64,000 nucleotides of DNA. Source: Salinivirgaceae bacterium. Its GTDB lineage: Bacteria > Bacteroidota > Bacteroidia > Bacteroidales > SZUA-534. Positions 24,322-33,532 of the stretch are shown here, in pieces. Under the pieces are notes generated by a model. That model made no database searches. It saw only the letters and a program-made list of their open reading frames with translations, and had not been told where the DNA came from. The translations under genes and the position numbers were made by a program. Within the stretch, counting starts at the first letter, position 1. Every line of letters begins with the position of its first letter. Location of the stretch: contig JAGCNL010000011.1 in assembly GCA_017645945.1 (NCBI GenBank), positions 1 to 64,000 on the forward strand, in the 5' to 3' direction.

Positions 24322-25407
24322 ATGAAGCTATTTCCTGCACTACAAAAACAATACACAAAAGAGCACCAATCTGCTCTTGAGGCGCAGAGACTTGCGCATT
24401 TCATTGCCGGAGCGCCGGTGGTTTTTCAGGTGTCGCGCCTGATGATTAAGTTTGGCATTCTGAAGGCTATTGCCGACAGCAAAACTGGTCTCACGCAGAG
24501 CGAGATAGCCGAAAAATGCCACTTGACAGAATATGCTGCACAGGTGCTGCTTGAGGCATCGCTGTCGATAGGCACGGTGATTTTCGCCAACGAGCGCTAC
24601 CAGATTACAAAGGCTGGCTGGTTCCTAATCAACGATACAATGGTGAACGCCAATCTCAACTTCAATCACGATGTCAACTATCTGGGATTGTTTAAGTTAG
24701 AAGAATCTCTCCTGAACGGCAAACCTGAGGGACTGAAAGTGTTCGGTGAGTGGCCGACCATCTACGAGGGATTGTCACAGCTGCCGCCTGAGGTGCAGAA
24801 AAGCTGGTTCGGATTCGACCATTTCTATAGCGACAACTCGTTTGCCGAAGCACTGAAAATTGTCTTTGCCAACCATCCGCGCACGCTGCTCGACGTTGGC
24901 GGCAACACGGGCCGCTGGGCCACACAGTGCGTAACTTTCGACCGCGATGTGAACGTAACCATTATGGACCTTCCGCAGCAGATTGAGATGATGAAAAAGC
25001 AAACCGCAGGACTCGACGGCGCCGACCGCATCCACGGACACGGAGCCAACTTGCTCGACCCTGCTGTGCCGTTCCCGACAGGTTTCGACGCCATTTGGAT
25101 GAGCCAGTTCCTTGACTGCTTCTCGGAGGCCGAAGTGACCAGCATTCTGACTCGCGCCGCCCGCTCGATGACGAAGGATAGCACCGTCTTCATTATGGAG
25201 ACCTTCTGGGACCGCCAGCGTTTCGAAACGGCCGCCTTCGACCTCACAATGACAAGTGTCTATTTCACCGCTCTGGCCAACGGAAACAGCAAAATGTATC
25301 ATTCCGATGATATGTGCCACTGCATCGAAACCGCAGGCTTGAAAGTGACCGCAATGCACGACGGAGTGGGCCTAGGACACACCATTGTTGAGTGCAAGCT
25401 GAAGTAG
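24322..25407 (+). CDS. SAM-dependent O-methyltransferase-like protein
   Basis: A 361-residue protein. The N-terminal winged-helix dimerisation region (about 20-110, QVSRLMIKFGILKAIADS and TQSEIAEKCHLTEYAAQVLL) and C-terminal Rossmann methyltransferase domain with SAM motif I LLDVGGNTGRWA (189-200) match O-methyltransferase family 2 and hydroxyneurosporene-type enzymes. A conserved acidic motif II is in VTIMDLPQQIE. The substrate cannot be deduced; no biosynthetic cluster surrounds it. It lies divergent from the S41 protease and convergent with the SpoIID gene. Confidence 0.82.
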   Translation: MKLFPALQKQYTKEHQSALEAQRLAHFIAGAPVVFQVSRLMIKFGILKAIADSKTGLTQSEIAEKCHLTEYAAQVLLEASLSIGTVIFANERYQITKAGWFLINDTMVNANLNFNHDVNYLGLFKLEESLLNGKPEGLKVFGEWPTIYEGLSQLPPEVQKSWFGFDHFYSDNSFAEALKIVFANHPRTLLDVGGNTGRWATQCVTFDRDVNVTIMDLPQQIEMMKKQTAGLDGADRIHGHGANLLDPAVPFPTGFDAIWMSQFLDCFSEAEVTSILTRAARSMTKDSTVFIMETFWDRQRFETAAFDLTMTSVYFTALANGNSKMYHSDDMCHCIETAGLKVTAMHDGVGLGHTIVECKLK

Positions 25408-25434
25408 TGAAAGATTGAATCGGCAATCAGAATC

Positions 25435-25466
25435 AGTGAATTGTTGTGAAAAACAATTCACTTTTC
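25435..25466. terminator. Bidirectional terminator between methyltransferase and SpoIID genes
   Basis: AGTGAATTGTT (25435-25445) pairs perfectly with AACAATTCACT (25452-25462) and is followed by TTTT. It overlaps the last codons of the SpoIID gene. Confidence 0.75.
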
Positions 25467-26615
25467 TATATTCCTGATATTCACCACGCGAACTCCCTGA
25501 TAGTAGAAGTTGATGATGTCGAGAAACGAATAGTTGCGGCGGGCCATCTCCATTGCGCCCTCCTGCGACAGACCGACACCGTGGCCATAGCCGTAGCCCG
25601 TGAATTCGAGCACTTTGCCACCGGGACGCGGGCTAATCGAGAACCACGCCGACTTGAAACCAAAATCGGCACGAATCTTTTTAAGCGGAATGGTATCAGT
25701 AAGATAGCGGTAGCAGCGGTCGCGGCTGGTGGGCGAATAAACCAGATTTGCCTCCCGCGATTTGCTATCGGTAATTTTTATTCCATTGTTTTTCAAATAT
25801 TTAATCCAGCGGTCGGCAGAGACCGTATCACGCCAGATGGAGTTGTGCTGGCGGATGCTGAACGTGTCGATGACTGATTTCAAGTAGGGCAGCGACGAGA
25901 GCCAGACATCCTCTGAATTGGCCGTCTGACCGCCTGAATTTGAATGGAATACGGCGGTTATCGGTGTGTTTGTAGAATCAACAATGATGAGGTCGGTGGT
26001 GTGCGCAACTGCCTGACGGATAAGGCTATTGCGGTAACAGCGGCTGAGATAAACCTGATGATTCACATTGTCCATCAAGCTGTATTTTTCGACACCCTCG
26101 CGCCAGATTTTCTCGTAAAGGTATGTGCGACTGATGATTGCCTGCGTCTTGTAGTACTCGTAAGGAGCTTTCGGCCCCGCCTCGCTCTCCACAACGCCTG
26201 ACAGATAATCGTTTACATCCACATAATTTTCGATTTTCAGGTTGCCGCCGTCGGTTGTAACCTTCAGGTCGCCGTCGTAGAGACGGGCTTTGAGCGCAGG
26301 CACGGCAGGCTCAACTTTGAAGATGCTCTTGCGGGTGGAGGCCGTTAGGTAAAGTTCGCTGAAAATGCCCAGATGCTCGTCCTGGTCCCAAACGCTGATG
26401 CCCTTGCCCACAATTGTGAAGTAGATTATCGCGTTCTTTTTCAGCCTCATAAGCATTCGGTTGTCGGCCACAAGACTGTATTTGCCCTCATCGGTGGTGA
26501 AGACGAGTGTTTTTATTTTGCTTTGGCTGAAAATGTTCACACGAATGGTTTCGGCACTCGTCTGAAACGCCGCAAACGCCAACAGAAAAACCAAAACCAA
26601 ATATCGCGTTTTCAC
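25458..26615 (-). CDS. SpoIID/LytB-domain protein, probable cell-wall enzyme
   Basis: A 385-residue protein with an N-terminal signal peptide (VFLLAFAAFQTSAE) and a SpoIID domain from about 105 to 370. Typical motifs are NYVDVNDYLSGVVESEAGP, YYKTQAIISRTYL, AVFHSNSGGQTANSEDVW and the ending GYGYGHGVGLSQEGAMEMA. SpoIID proteins are lytic transglycosylases that act on glycan strands lacking stem peptides; related proteins in non-sporulating Bacteroidota are exported and poorly studied. The start is GTG 26615. Confidence 0.9.
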   Translation of the reverse strand: MKTRYLVLVFLLAFAAFQTSAETIRVNIFSQSKIKTLVFTTDEGKYSLVADNRMLMRLKKNAIIYFTIVGKGISVWDQDEHLGIFSELYLTASTRKSIFKVEPAVPALKARLYDGDLKVTTDGGNLKIENYVDVNDYLSGVVESEAGPKAPYEYYKTQAIISRTYLYEKIWREGVEKYSLMDNVNHQVYLSRCYRNSLIRQAVAHTTDLIIVDSTNTPITAVFHSNSGGQTANSEDVWLSSLPYLKSVIDTFSIRQHNSIWRDTVSADRWIKYLKNNGIKITDSKSREANLVYSPTSRDRCYRYLTDTIPLKKIRADFGFKSAWFSISPRPGGKVLEFTGYGYGHGVGLSQEGAMEMARRNYSFLDIINFYYQGVRVVNIRNIEK

Positions 26616-26662
26616 TGATTTACAACCATTTATATCTTGTAGGCCATCAATGCCGACAATGC

Positions 26663-26670
26663 CAAATGTA
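26663..26670 (-). promoter_or_regulatory. -7 promoter box of the SpoIID gene
   Basis: The minus strand reads TACATTTG, an exact match, 47 bp before the GTG start. No -33 TTTG is found at the right distance. Confidence 0.45.
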
Positions 26671-26781
26671 AATGAATTTCAACAATGTTTGGCGGCGTTT
26701 TCTGCATTTTGCAAACACCTTTGTACACAACAATTAGAACGCTGACGCACAGTTTTAATGGCTTTGCGGATCTGCACAAAA

Positions 26782-26817
26782 AAAGGCCTGCCACCCTGCA
26801 TCGAGCAACAGACCTTT
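26782..26817 (-). terminator. Terminator of lipoprotein paralogue B
   Basis: AAAGGCCTG (26782-26790) pairs with CAGACCTTT (26809-26817) with one C/A mismatch; on the minus strand it ends in a long T run. The same element is present at 28450-28485. Confidence 0.75.
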
Positions 26818-26840
26818 GATAATCAACATTTATTATAAGT

Positions 26841-28343
26841 TTACTTGCAAACTGGACGGACAGTTACACCCATACAACGAGCCATTGAATAATCAGACCA
26901 TGGTATTATCTTAGACGAAGCATAGTATGTACCTCCTCTAAGTGATGACAGCCAATATATGCCGCTTAAACCTTCTTCCAACAGTTTTTCTCCATTGAAA
27001 CTACCAGCCTGTGGCAAGAATATGTGAGTGTCATCCAACGTATACTCTGCCAATGGCGCTCTTATTTCTAAATCATCTCTGAATCTTATTCCACCTTTGT
27101 CGGCATCGGCTTTGGCCTTAAAGACTATGTAACCATTAACATTTGTTGTATCGGCATAATTCTCTGTGAACAACCAATAGCACTCTCTTTGAAGTTCATC
27201 AAATTGTTCTTGAGTAGGCATTTTCCATTTGCCGCCCCAGTTGGCAACTGCTGCATCGTCAACATCCTCAAGCACCGATTTGCCGTCGCCACAGAAATCT
27301 TTAGAGTACCAAACGCCGCTTATATCATTGTCTTCCATCTGATACTTGCTGATTGACCAACCCAAATCGGTTTTAACAATATGCTTGTAGGTGCTATCGG
27401 TATAGATTTCTTTCGGTTCGGTTTCGCCCCAAGCCAAATAGTAACCACGGTCTTCTATTTTTTCGGCACCAATATTCATCGTTGCCCATAATTTGCCCGA
27501 CGGCAAACCTAAATCAACTGCATCATGGCCGTTGGTATTGCCTCCAGCTTTACAAACAGCTCTTACAGATGCACCATAGAAGCGTGTAAAAGGGTCATAG
27601 ACAAAATAGGGGTCGCTGGCCTCACGCGCCATAGTCCAAACTTTGTTTGCCGCGTCTGTCCGTCCTATAGAATTTGCCCAAAAAATGCCTGTGCTATAGG
27701 CACCATCACTTGGTATATAGTCATAATAACTAAAGTCTGCATGAGGAAAAAATATGCTTGCACCATTATTATTGCTTTTGAGCATGACTCCTGCAACCCC
27801 GTTATATTCTGTGTATTCTTTTGACTTATTATCAAATACACAATTAGACCTAAGTTCTATGAAATCTTCGGGTGAAGGCATTTCCCAGTCGCCGCCCCAA
27901 TTAACATGAGCTGCATCATCCTCAGGGTCGAGCGTTGTTTTGTTGTCGCCGACATATTTGATATTGTTGTACCATATACCATTACTTCCATCGGCAATTT
28001 GATACTTGTTTATGTGCTCCCACTCCTGGCCTTCCTCTGCCTGACCTTTGTTCGCATGCAGATATGTACTCCAGTCGTAAATTGTTTTGGCGGTTGTCTC
28101 GCCCCAAGCAAAGTAATCGCCATAGTCCCACGGATTTTTAGCGCCGATGTTCATCTTTGCCCATTTTGTTCCACTCGGAAGCCCCAAGTCAACGGTGTTG
28201 TCAACCGAGCTCACACTTTCGGGCAGTCCCAAGGTGTTTTCGTTGCGGAAGTCTTCAACTTCGTCTTTGCTGTTGTCTTTGCAGGCCACAAACGCTGCTG
28301 TAAGTGCTGCAAACATTGTCACTTTAAACAAACATTTTTTCAT
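26841..28343 (-). CDS. Lipoprotein with two VDLGLPSG (major paralogous type) domains, paralogue B
   Basis: A 500-residue lipoprotein with a lipobox ending FVAC (C21). Two homologous domains (about 50-265 and 275-500) each begin VDLGLPSGxxWAxMNIGA and contain YFAWGET or YLAWGET, a DPEDDAA or DVDDAAVANWGGKWKMPT segment, and a final VRPVCK or VRAVCK. This pattern matches the Fibrobacter succinogenes major paralogous (FISUMP-like) domain common in Bacteroidales surface lipoproteins; its function is unknown. A near-identical N-terminus and promoter occur in the next gene upstream, so this is a tandem duplicate. Confidence 0.82.
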   Translation of the reverse strand: MKKCLFKVTMFAALTAAFVACKDNSKDEVEDFRNENTLGLPESVSSVDNTVDLGLPSGTKWAKMNIGAKNPWDYGDYFAWGETTAKTIYDWSTYLHANKGQAEEGQEWEHINKYQIADGSNGIWYNNIKYVGDNKTTLDPEDDAAHVNWGGDWEMPSPEDFIELRSNCVFDNKSKEYTEYNGVAGVMLKSNNNGASIFFPHADFSYYDYIPSDGAYSTGIFWANSIGRTDAANKVWTMAREASDPYFVYDPFTRFYGASVRAVCKAGGNTNGHDAVDLGLPSGKLWATMNIGAEKIEDRGYYLAWGETEPKEIYTDSTYKHIVKTDLGWSISKYQMEDNDISGVWYSKDFCGDGKSVLEDVDDAAVANWGGKWKMPTQEQFDELQRECYWLFTENYADTTNVNGYIVFKAKADADKGGIRFRDDLEIRAPLAEYTLDDTHIFLPQAGSFNGEKLLEEGLSGIYWLSSLRGGTYYASSKIIPWSDYSMARCMGVTVRPVCK

Positions 28344-28394
28344 TTTCTAAAATTTTAAACGATTAATTAAGAGTTGTTTTGGATTAACCATCAA

Positions 28395-28426
28395 CAAACG
28401 TACACAATTACAGCGATATATGCAAA
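28395..28426 (-). promoter_or_regulatory. Promoter of lipoprotein paralogue B
   Basis: On the minus strand TTTG (28426-28423), a 20-bp gap and TACGTTTG (28402-28395) form a perfect promoter. The leader to the ATG is about 45 nt. It is identical in form to the promoter at 30058-30089. Confidence 0.8.
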
Positions 28427-28449
28427 TGTTATCTGAAGATCTGCACAAA

Positions 28450-28485
28450 AAAGGCCTGCCACCCTGCATCGGGCAACAGACCTTT
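28450..28485 (-). terminator. Terminator of lipoprotein paralogue A
   Basis: AAAGGCCTG (28450-28458) pairs with CAGACCTTT (28477-28485); on the minus strand it is followed by a T run. It is a duplicate of the element at 26782-26817. Confidence 0.75.
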
Positions 28486-28505
28486 GATAATCATTTATTA
28501 TAAGT

Positions 28506-30005
28506 TTACTTGCAAACTGGACGGATTGGCATTCCGACGTAGCGCGAATTTATATAAGAACCCCGCGGGTCGTTAACTCTTAAATGATAAGCGGAATACG
28601 TCCGGTCAGCAAGAGTTGATGTCCAGTAGAAGCCATCGAAACCTTCGGTATTATTTTCATATGCTTCTTTGTATCCAGCCGCTGGCATAAATATATGAAT
28701 ATCAGCCAATGTGTATCCTTCCAATGGTTTTTGACCGTCTGCAAGATGTAAGTCTGTTCGGGTTACCTTTTTTCCTTTATCGGTAACAGCTTTGGCCTTG
28801 TAGACAATAATTCCGCTGACATTTGTTGTATCAGCATAATTCTCTGTGTACTGCCAATAACATTCATTTTTAAGTTCTTCCAATTGCTCTTTAGTCGGCA
28901 TTTTCCATTTGCCACCCCAATTGGCAACAGCGGCATCGTCAACATCCTCAAGCACGGTTTTGCCATCACCCACAAAATCTTTAGTGTACCAAACATCGCC
29001 AACATTGCCGTCTTCAACTTGATATTTATTATATGAATAAAAACCTACGTCTGTTTTAACTGAAAACTTGTAGGTGCTGTCGCTATAGTATTCCTTCGGT
29101 TCAGTTTCGCCCCAACCCAAATAGTAACCACTTTCCTCAGGTTTTTCGGCACCCACATTCATTGAAGCCCAGAGCTTTCCTGAAGGCAACCCTAAATCAA
29201 CAGCTTCGTGGCCATTGGTGTTACCACCAGCTTTGCATACCGCCCTTACTTCCGCACCAACCCAGCGACCCCAACCATCATTTTTAAAATCATAATTCGT
29301 AAGGTCTCTATCCAAAGTCCAAATGTGAATTCCTGAGCTCGAGAAATTCGATAGTTCGTTTGTCCAAAGCGGACCAACACTCTCTGCATTCAAAGTCAAA
29401 TCGTAATACTTAAAACCTGCAAATGGGAAAAACACTTCGTTTCCGTTTTCTTTACTCATTAAAACAAATCCAGCAACGCCAGTTCCTTTATAATCATTAG
29501 TTCTTCCTAACGAACAATTAGCGCACAATTCCTGGAAATCTGAGGGTGTAGGCATAACCCAATCACCACCCCAGTTTGTATGGGCAGCATCATCTTCGGG
29601 ATCAAGAGTTGTTTTGTTGTCGCCTATAAACTTAACATTACTGTACCAGATGCCATTGCTACCATCATTGAGTTGATACTTCTTGATACCAAGAAAATTC
29701 GCTTCACCAGCTGTATTAAGCAGATAATTATTCCACTCATAGATTACTTTCGATTTGGTCTCGCCCCATGCGAAGTAATCGCCACTGTTCCAAGGATTTT
29801 TAGCGCCGATGTTCATCTTTGCCCATTTTGTTCCACTCGGAAGCCCCAAGTCAACGGCGTTGTCAACCGAACTAATGCTTTCGGGTAGTCCCAAAGTGTT
29901 CTCGCTGTGGAAGTCTTCAACTTCGTCTTTGCTGTTGTCTTTGCAGGCCACAAACGCTGCTGTAAGTGCTGCAATCATTGTCACTTTAAACAAACATTTT
30001 TTCAT
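28506..30005 (-). CDS. Lipoprotein with two VDLGLPSG (major paralogous type) domains, paralogue A
   Basis: A 499-residue paralogue of the downstream gene. Its first 50 residues are nearly identical (MKKCLFKVTMIAALTAAFVA then C21), as is the strand motif KWAKMNIGAKNPW, but the middle of each domain differs strongly (for example FPFAGFKYYDLT against FPHADFSYYDYI in the other copy). Domain layout is the same: about 50-262 and 272-499, ending MPIRPVCK. Both are predicted surface lipoproteins. Each has its own promoter and terminator, so they can be expressed independently. Confidence 0.82.
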   Translation of the reverse strand: MKKCLFKVTMIAALTAAFVACKDNSKDEVEDFHSENTLGLPESISSVDNAVDLGLPSGTKWAKMNIGAKNPWNSGDYFAWGETKSKVIYEWNNYLLNTAGEANFLGIKKYQLNDGSNGIWYSNVKFIGDNKTTLDPEDDAAHTNWGGDWVMPTPSDFQELCANCSLGRTNDYKGTGVAGFVLMSKENGNEVFFPFAGFKYYDLTLNAESVGPLWTNELSNFSSSGIHIWTLDRDLTNYDFKNDGWGRWVGAEVRAVCKAGGNTNGHEAVDLGLPSGKLWASMNVGAEKPEESGYYLGWGETEPKEYYSDSTYKFSVKTDVGFYSYNKYQVEDGNVGDVWYTKDFVGDGKTVLEDVDDAAVANWGGKWKMPTKEQLEELKNECYWQYTENYADTTNVSGIIVYKAKAVTDKGKKVTRTDLHLADGQKPLEGYTLADIHIFMPAAGYKEAYENNTEGFDGFYWTSTLADRTYSAYHLRVNDPRGSYINSRYVGMPIRPVCK

Positions 30006-30057
30006 TTTCTAAAATTTTAAACGATTAATTATGAGTTGTTTTTGGATTAACCATCAA

Positions 30058-30089
30058 CAAACGTACACAATTACAGCGGTATATGCAAA
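30058..30089 (-). promoter_or_regulatory. Promoter of lipoprotein paralogue A
   Basis: On the minus strand TTTG, a 20-bp gap and TACGTTTG form a perfect promoter, 52 bp before the ATG. Confidence 0.8.
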
Positions 30090-30175
30090 TGCCACATGAA
30101 GATTTGCATAGAAATGTGTGATTTTCAGCAATATTGCAAAATAGAGTTGAAGGATTCCGTAGGCGGCTGACAATA

Positions 30176-31312
30176 TCAGCAACCTGCAAACTTAATTACA
30201 GCTTCCGCCGCACGTTTTGATGCCCCCGCACTGCCCATACGCTGCATAAGTTCGGTGTAATTACGTTTAAATTCAGCGCCATATTGCTCATCATCAAGTA
30301 TTTTGCGCAACTCGACAGCAACAGTTTTCGGGTTGCAGTCCATCTGCACAAGTTCGCGAATAATCTCGCTCCCCACAATCAGATTTGCAAGCGATATCCA
30401 TTTCACTTTCAGCCATCTGCGGCCGATGCGATAGAGAAAATTGGGGGCGGTGATTTTGTAGAGAACTGCTTCGGGCACTCCGAACAAGGCTGTCTCAAGT
30501 GTTGCCGTGCCTGATGTTACAAGCGCCGCACGGCTGAATTTGAGCAGGTTATACGTCTGGTCAAAGACAATTGGAATATTGCAGTCAGCACCAATCACTT
30601 TTGTGTAATAGCCGTGGTCGAGGCCAGGGGCACCCGATATAACGAACTGATATTCGGGAAATTGGCGGCTGACTTCAATCATCACTGGCAGCATAAAGCC
30701 AACTTCCTGCTTGCGGCTGCCAGCCAAAAGACCTATTATCGGTTTGTCGCTCAAGCCATTAGACTGGCGAAAATCGGCTTCTGTCTGATGGTCGTTGGTT
30801 TTGAACTCCTCAATGGCGTCCAAAATTGGATTGCCGACATACTCTACGGGGTAGTTGAAACCCGCGTAGAATTCCGTCTCGAACGGCAAGATTGTCAGCA
30901 TCTTATCGATATACTTCTTTATCTTTTTGATGCGGTTTGTCTTCCATGCCCAGATTTTCGGCGAGATGTAGAAAACGGTTTTAAGACCAATGCTTTTGGC
31001 AAATTCAGCAATGCGCAGATTGAATCCCGCAAAATCAATCAAAATAACCACATCAGGCTTGAAATCAACAATTTCAGCCTTGCAACGCTCCATATTCTTG
31101 CTGATGGTGCGAAGGTTCATCAGCACGCGGACGAAACCCATAAAAGCCATTTCGCGATAGTGCAGAACGGGCGACACTCCAGCCTGCGCAGCCATCAGGT
31201 CACCACCAAAAAAGCGGAACTGCGCGCTGGAATCCTGCAATTTGAGTTCCCGCACCAGATTCGACCCGTGAAGGTCTCCGCTTGCCTCGCCAGCTATCAG
31301 AAAGTAACGCAT
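30176..31312 (-). CDS. lpxB: Lipid-A-disaccharide synthase
   Basis: A 378-residue GT19 glycosyltransferase that joins UDP-diacylglucosamine and lipid X to make the lipid A disaccharide at the inner membrane. Family motifs are MRYFLIAGEASGDLHGSNL, VILIDFAGFNLRIAEFAKS, YYISPKIWAWKTNR-type FYISPKIWAW, GLLAGSRKQEV and SGTATLETALFGVPEAVLYK. Downstream of surE on the same strand, as often in Bacteroidota, it is the last gene of a panB-surE-small membrane protein-lpxB cluster. Confidence 0.96.
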   Translation of the reverse strand: MRYFLIAGEASGDLHGSNLVRELKLQDSSAQFRFFGGDLMAAQAGVSPVLHYREMAFMGFVRVLMNLRTISKNMERCKAEIVDFKPDVVILIDFAGFNLRIAEFAKSIGLKTVFYISPKIWAWKTNRIKKIKKYIDKMLTILPFETEFYAGFNYPVEYVGNPILDAIEEFKTNDHQTEADFRQSNGLSDKPIIGLLAGSRKQEVGFMLPVMIEVSRQFPEYQFVISGAPGLDHGYYTKVIGADCNIPIVFDQTYNLLKFSRAALVTSGTATLETALFGVPEAVLYKITAPNFLYRIGRRWLKVKWISLANLIVGSEIIRELVQMDCNPKTVAVELRKILDDEQYGAEFKRNYTELMQRMGSAGASKRAAEAVIKFAGC

Positions 31313-31320
31313 TGATTAAT

Positions 31321-31484
31321 TAGGATTTAGGATTTAGGATTTTTTTGAACGCAGATGACACAGATTCAATGGATTCACGCAGATTTTTATTTTTGATTTC
31401 TGATTTTCGATTCATCGATTAAACTTGTTAAACCCGTTAAACTTTAAACTAAACCTCTCAACACTAAACTCTAACCCCTCACCA
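31321..31484. other. Non-coding stretch with short simple repeats
   Basis: Three copies of AGGATTT (31321-31343) are followed by T-rich and then TTAAACT/CTCAACACTAAA-type simple sequence. No gene is visible. It separates lpxB from the rest of its cluster. Confidence 0.5.
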
Positions 31485-31781
31485 TTAAACAAAATATATC
31501 GCCAAAATGGCTACACCGTAAAGCAAGCACATTGCCAGCACACCGCGAGCAAGGCTCAAACGGTTCTGGCGAGTCCACCAGAAAAACAAGCCTGCATTGG
31601 GCATCAGACTCAAACTCACGATTTTATAAAACACGCCAAAACGCTGAAAATGGCTGACGCATTCTGCTACAGAGTCGTACCCCTTGCCGTAGGCCACCAA
31701 TGGCAGAAAAATTGCCAGACAGATGATGGGCAAAATGGCACCAATCAATATACCAACTATCGGTTTATCGGTGAGTTTCAT
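31485..31781 (-). CDS. Small inner-membrane protein between surE and lpxB
   Basis: A 98-residue protein with three hydrophobic segments (about 8-30, 47-66 and 75-97) and short basic loops (WWTRQNR). Its ATG overlaps the surE stop (ATGA), showing translational coupling. I do not recognise a domain. Position between surE and lpxB suggests an envelope role, which is inference. Confidence 0.75.
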   Translation of the reverse strand: MKLTDKPIVGILIGAILPIICLAIFLPLVAYGKGYDSVAECVSHFQRFGVFYKIVSLSLMPNAGLFFWWTRQNRLSLARGVLAMCLLYGVAILAIYFV

Positions 31782-32548
31782 AGCAGATAATCGATTTGTT
31801 TTAGACGCGTATAATCAGTCGAGTCAAGGTTGATTGGCACAATCGAAGCGTAGCCGTGCGCCAGCGCCCACTCGTCGGTGTCGGTGGCTTCGGTTTCGTT
31901 GTTGATAAAATCGCCTGCCAACCAATAGAATGGTCTGTCCCATGGGTCTTTATACTCGATGAAACGCTCCTTCCAGACACCATCGGCCTGACGGCAAATC
32001 TTTATTCCTCGAAAATCGGCCTCGCCAACATTGGGGAAGTTGAGATTCAGACAGAGATGCTTGTCGGTGTTGGTGGCTAAAAGCCGCTTAAGTATTGGTT
32101 CAGTGTATTTTACAACAACCGAGAAATCGGCGTCCATGTCGAAACTGCAAAGCGAGACGCCAACCGATGGTATGCCATTCATCGCACCTTCGGTGGCAGC
32201 GCCCAAAGTTCCTGAATAAAAAGCACATACGGTTGAATTTGTGCCGTGGTTGATGCCCGACAGAAGAAGGTCGGGCTGGCGGTCGAGCAAGCGGTTGACG
32301 GCCATCTTGACGCAATCGACAGGCGTTCCTGTGACTGCGTAAATCTTCAGATTTGGCTCATCCTTAATGGTTTTCACGCGGATATAATTGCTGAAAGTAA
32401 TGGCGTGCGACTTTCCCGACTGCGCGGCATCGGGTGCCACAACAACCACATCGCCAATGCGTTGCGCCATTGCAATAAGTTCGGTGATGCCTTTCGACGA
32501 ATAACCATCGTCGTTGGTTACAAGAATGAGCGGACGGCTGTTTTCCAT
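31778..32548 (-). CDS. surE: 5'/3'-nucleotidase SurE
   Basis: A 256-residue metal-dependent nucleoside monophosphate phosphatase. The N-terminal ILVTNDDGYSSKGI carries the metal-binding NDDG; VVAPDAAQSGKSHAIT and LLLSGINHGTNS complete the active site. The chosen ATG 32548 lies 1 bp after the panB stop; a longer frame would overlap panB and is rejected. It is translationally coupled with the small membrane protein downstream. Confidence 0.95.
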   Translation of the reverse strand: MENSRPLILVTNDDGYSSKGITELIAMAQRIGDVVVVAPDAAQSGKSHAITFSNYIRVKTIKDEPNLKIYAVTGTPVDCVKMAVNRLLDRQPDLLLSGINHGTNSTVCAFYSGTLGAATEGAMNGIPSVGVSLCSFDMDADFSVVVKYTEPILKRLLATNTDKHLCLNLNFPNVGEADFRGIKICRQADGVWKERFIEYKDPWDRPFYWLAGDFINNETEATDTDEWALAHGYASIVPINLDSTDYTRLKQIDYLL

Positions 32549-32549
32549 A

Positions 32550-33371
32550 TCAATATTGCTCGTTTTCGTTGGGGAAATCACCCTGTTTAACATCCGTAAT
32601 ATATTGACCCACAGCGTCTGTCACCACCGAATTCAAATCGGCGTAACGGCGCAGAAACCGCGGACTGAAACCTTGTGTCAGGCCAAGCATATCGGCGTAA
32701 ACCAGCACCTGGCCATCGACCTGACCACCAGCACCAATGCCGATTACAGGGATTTTCAGTTCCGATGACACACGGGCAGCCAGTTTGGCGGGAATCTTCT
32801 CCAACACAATGGCAAAGCATCCAGCCTCCTCTAGCAGATGCGCGTCGCTGACAAGTTTTTCGGCCTCGGCCTCCTCCTTGGCACGCACGGCGTAGGTTCC
32901 GAAAGCATTGATACTCTGCGGAGTAAGTCCAAGATGCCCCATAACTGGAATTCCAGCATCGATAATCTTTTTCACCATCGGGATTACCTCCAAACCGCCC
33001 TCAAGTTTGAGCGAGTCGGCGCCCGTTTCCTGCATAATGCGGATGGCGTTCTGCACTGCCGACGTGGGGTCAACCTGATAGGTTCCGAATGGCATATCTA
33101 CCACAACCAGAGCGCGTTTGACGGCTTTGGCCACCGCTTCGGCAAAGACAATCATCTTGTCGAGCGTCATCGGCACTGTGGTTGTGTTGCCCAACATCAC
33201 ATTCGACGCGCTGTCGCCAACCAGAATGACATCGAGACCAGCGGCGTCGAATATTTTTGCCATCGTATAATCGTAGGCGGTTAGCATCGAAATCTTCTCG
33301 CCCTGTTTTTTCATCTCAATCAGCCGCAGAGTGGTCACTTTGCGGTTGTCGCTACATAAATATGCTGCCAT
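32550..33371 (-). CDS. panB: 3-methyl-2-oxobutanoate hydroxymethyltransferase
   Basis: A 273-residue enzyme for the first step of pantothenate (coenzyme A) synthesis; it transfers a hydroxymethyl group from methylene-tetrahydrofolate to ketoisovalerate. Motifs are [52 protein letters not shown] and PVIGIGAG. It is first in the panB-surE-lpxB cluster. Confidence 0.96.
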   Translation of the reverse strand: MAAYLCSDNRKVTTLRLIEMKKQGEKISMLTAYDYTMAKIFDAAGLDVILVGDSASNVMLGNTTTVPMTLDKMIVFAEAVAKAVKRALVVVDMPFGTYQVDPTSAVQNAIRIMQETGADSLKLEGGLEVIPMVKKIIDAGIPVMGHLGLTPQSINAFGTYAVRAKEEAEAEKLVSDAHLLEEAGCFAIVLEKIPAKLAARVSSELKIPVIGIGAGGQVDGQVLVYADMLGLTQGFSPRFLRRYADLNSVVTDAVGQYITDVKQGDFPNENEQY

Positions 33372-33532
33372 TTCGTTTGTATTAAAATTGCGCGAATTTA
33401 CGATTTATTCGGAAACGATTAAAAAAAAGGTCGGCAGCGCAACCGCCGCCAACCATGAATGCACGTTTGCACAAAAGAAAACAGCGGCCGCGGAAAATAT
33501 TGAAAATCAAATATTCCGCAACCGTCATAAAA

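Larger units (their letters stand above)
26782..28426 (-). repeat. Tandem duplication unit, copy B
   Basis: The unit holds a promoter, a lipoprotein gene and a terminator, about 1645 bp. It matches copy A (28450-30089) closely at both ends (promoter, leader, first 50 codons, last codons, terminator) but diverges strongly inside. Confidence 0.85.
28450..30089 (-). repeat. Tandem duplication unit, copy A
   Basis: It is the second unit of the duplicated promoter-gene-terminator block, with flanks almost identical to copy B and a diverged interior. Confidence 0.85.

Noticed and set aside
31321-31343. Triple AGGATTT as a possible binding site
   Set aside because: It is a short simple repeat inside low-complexity sequence after lpxB, with no promoter beside it.
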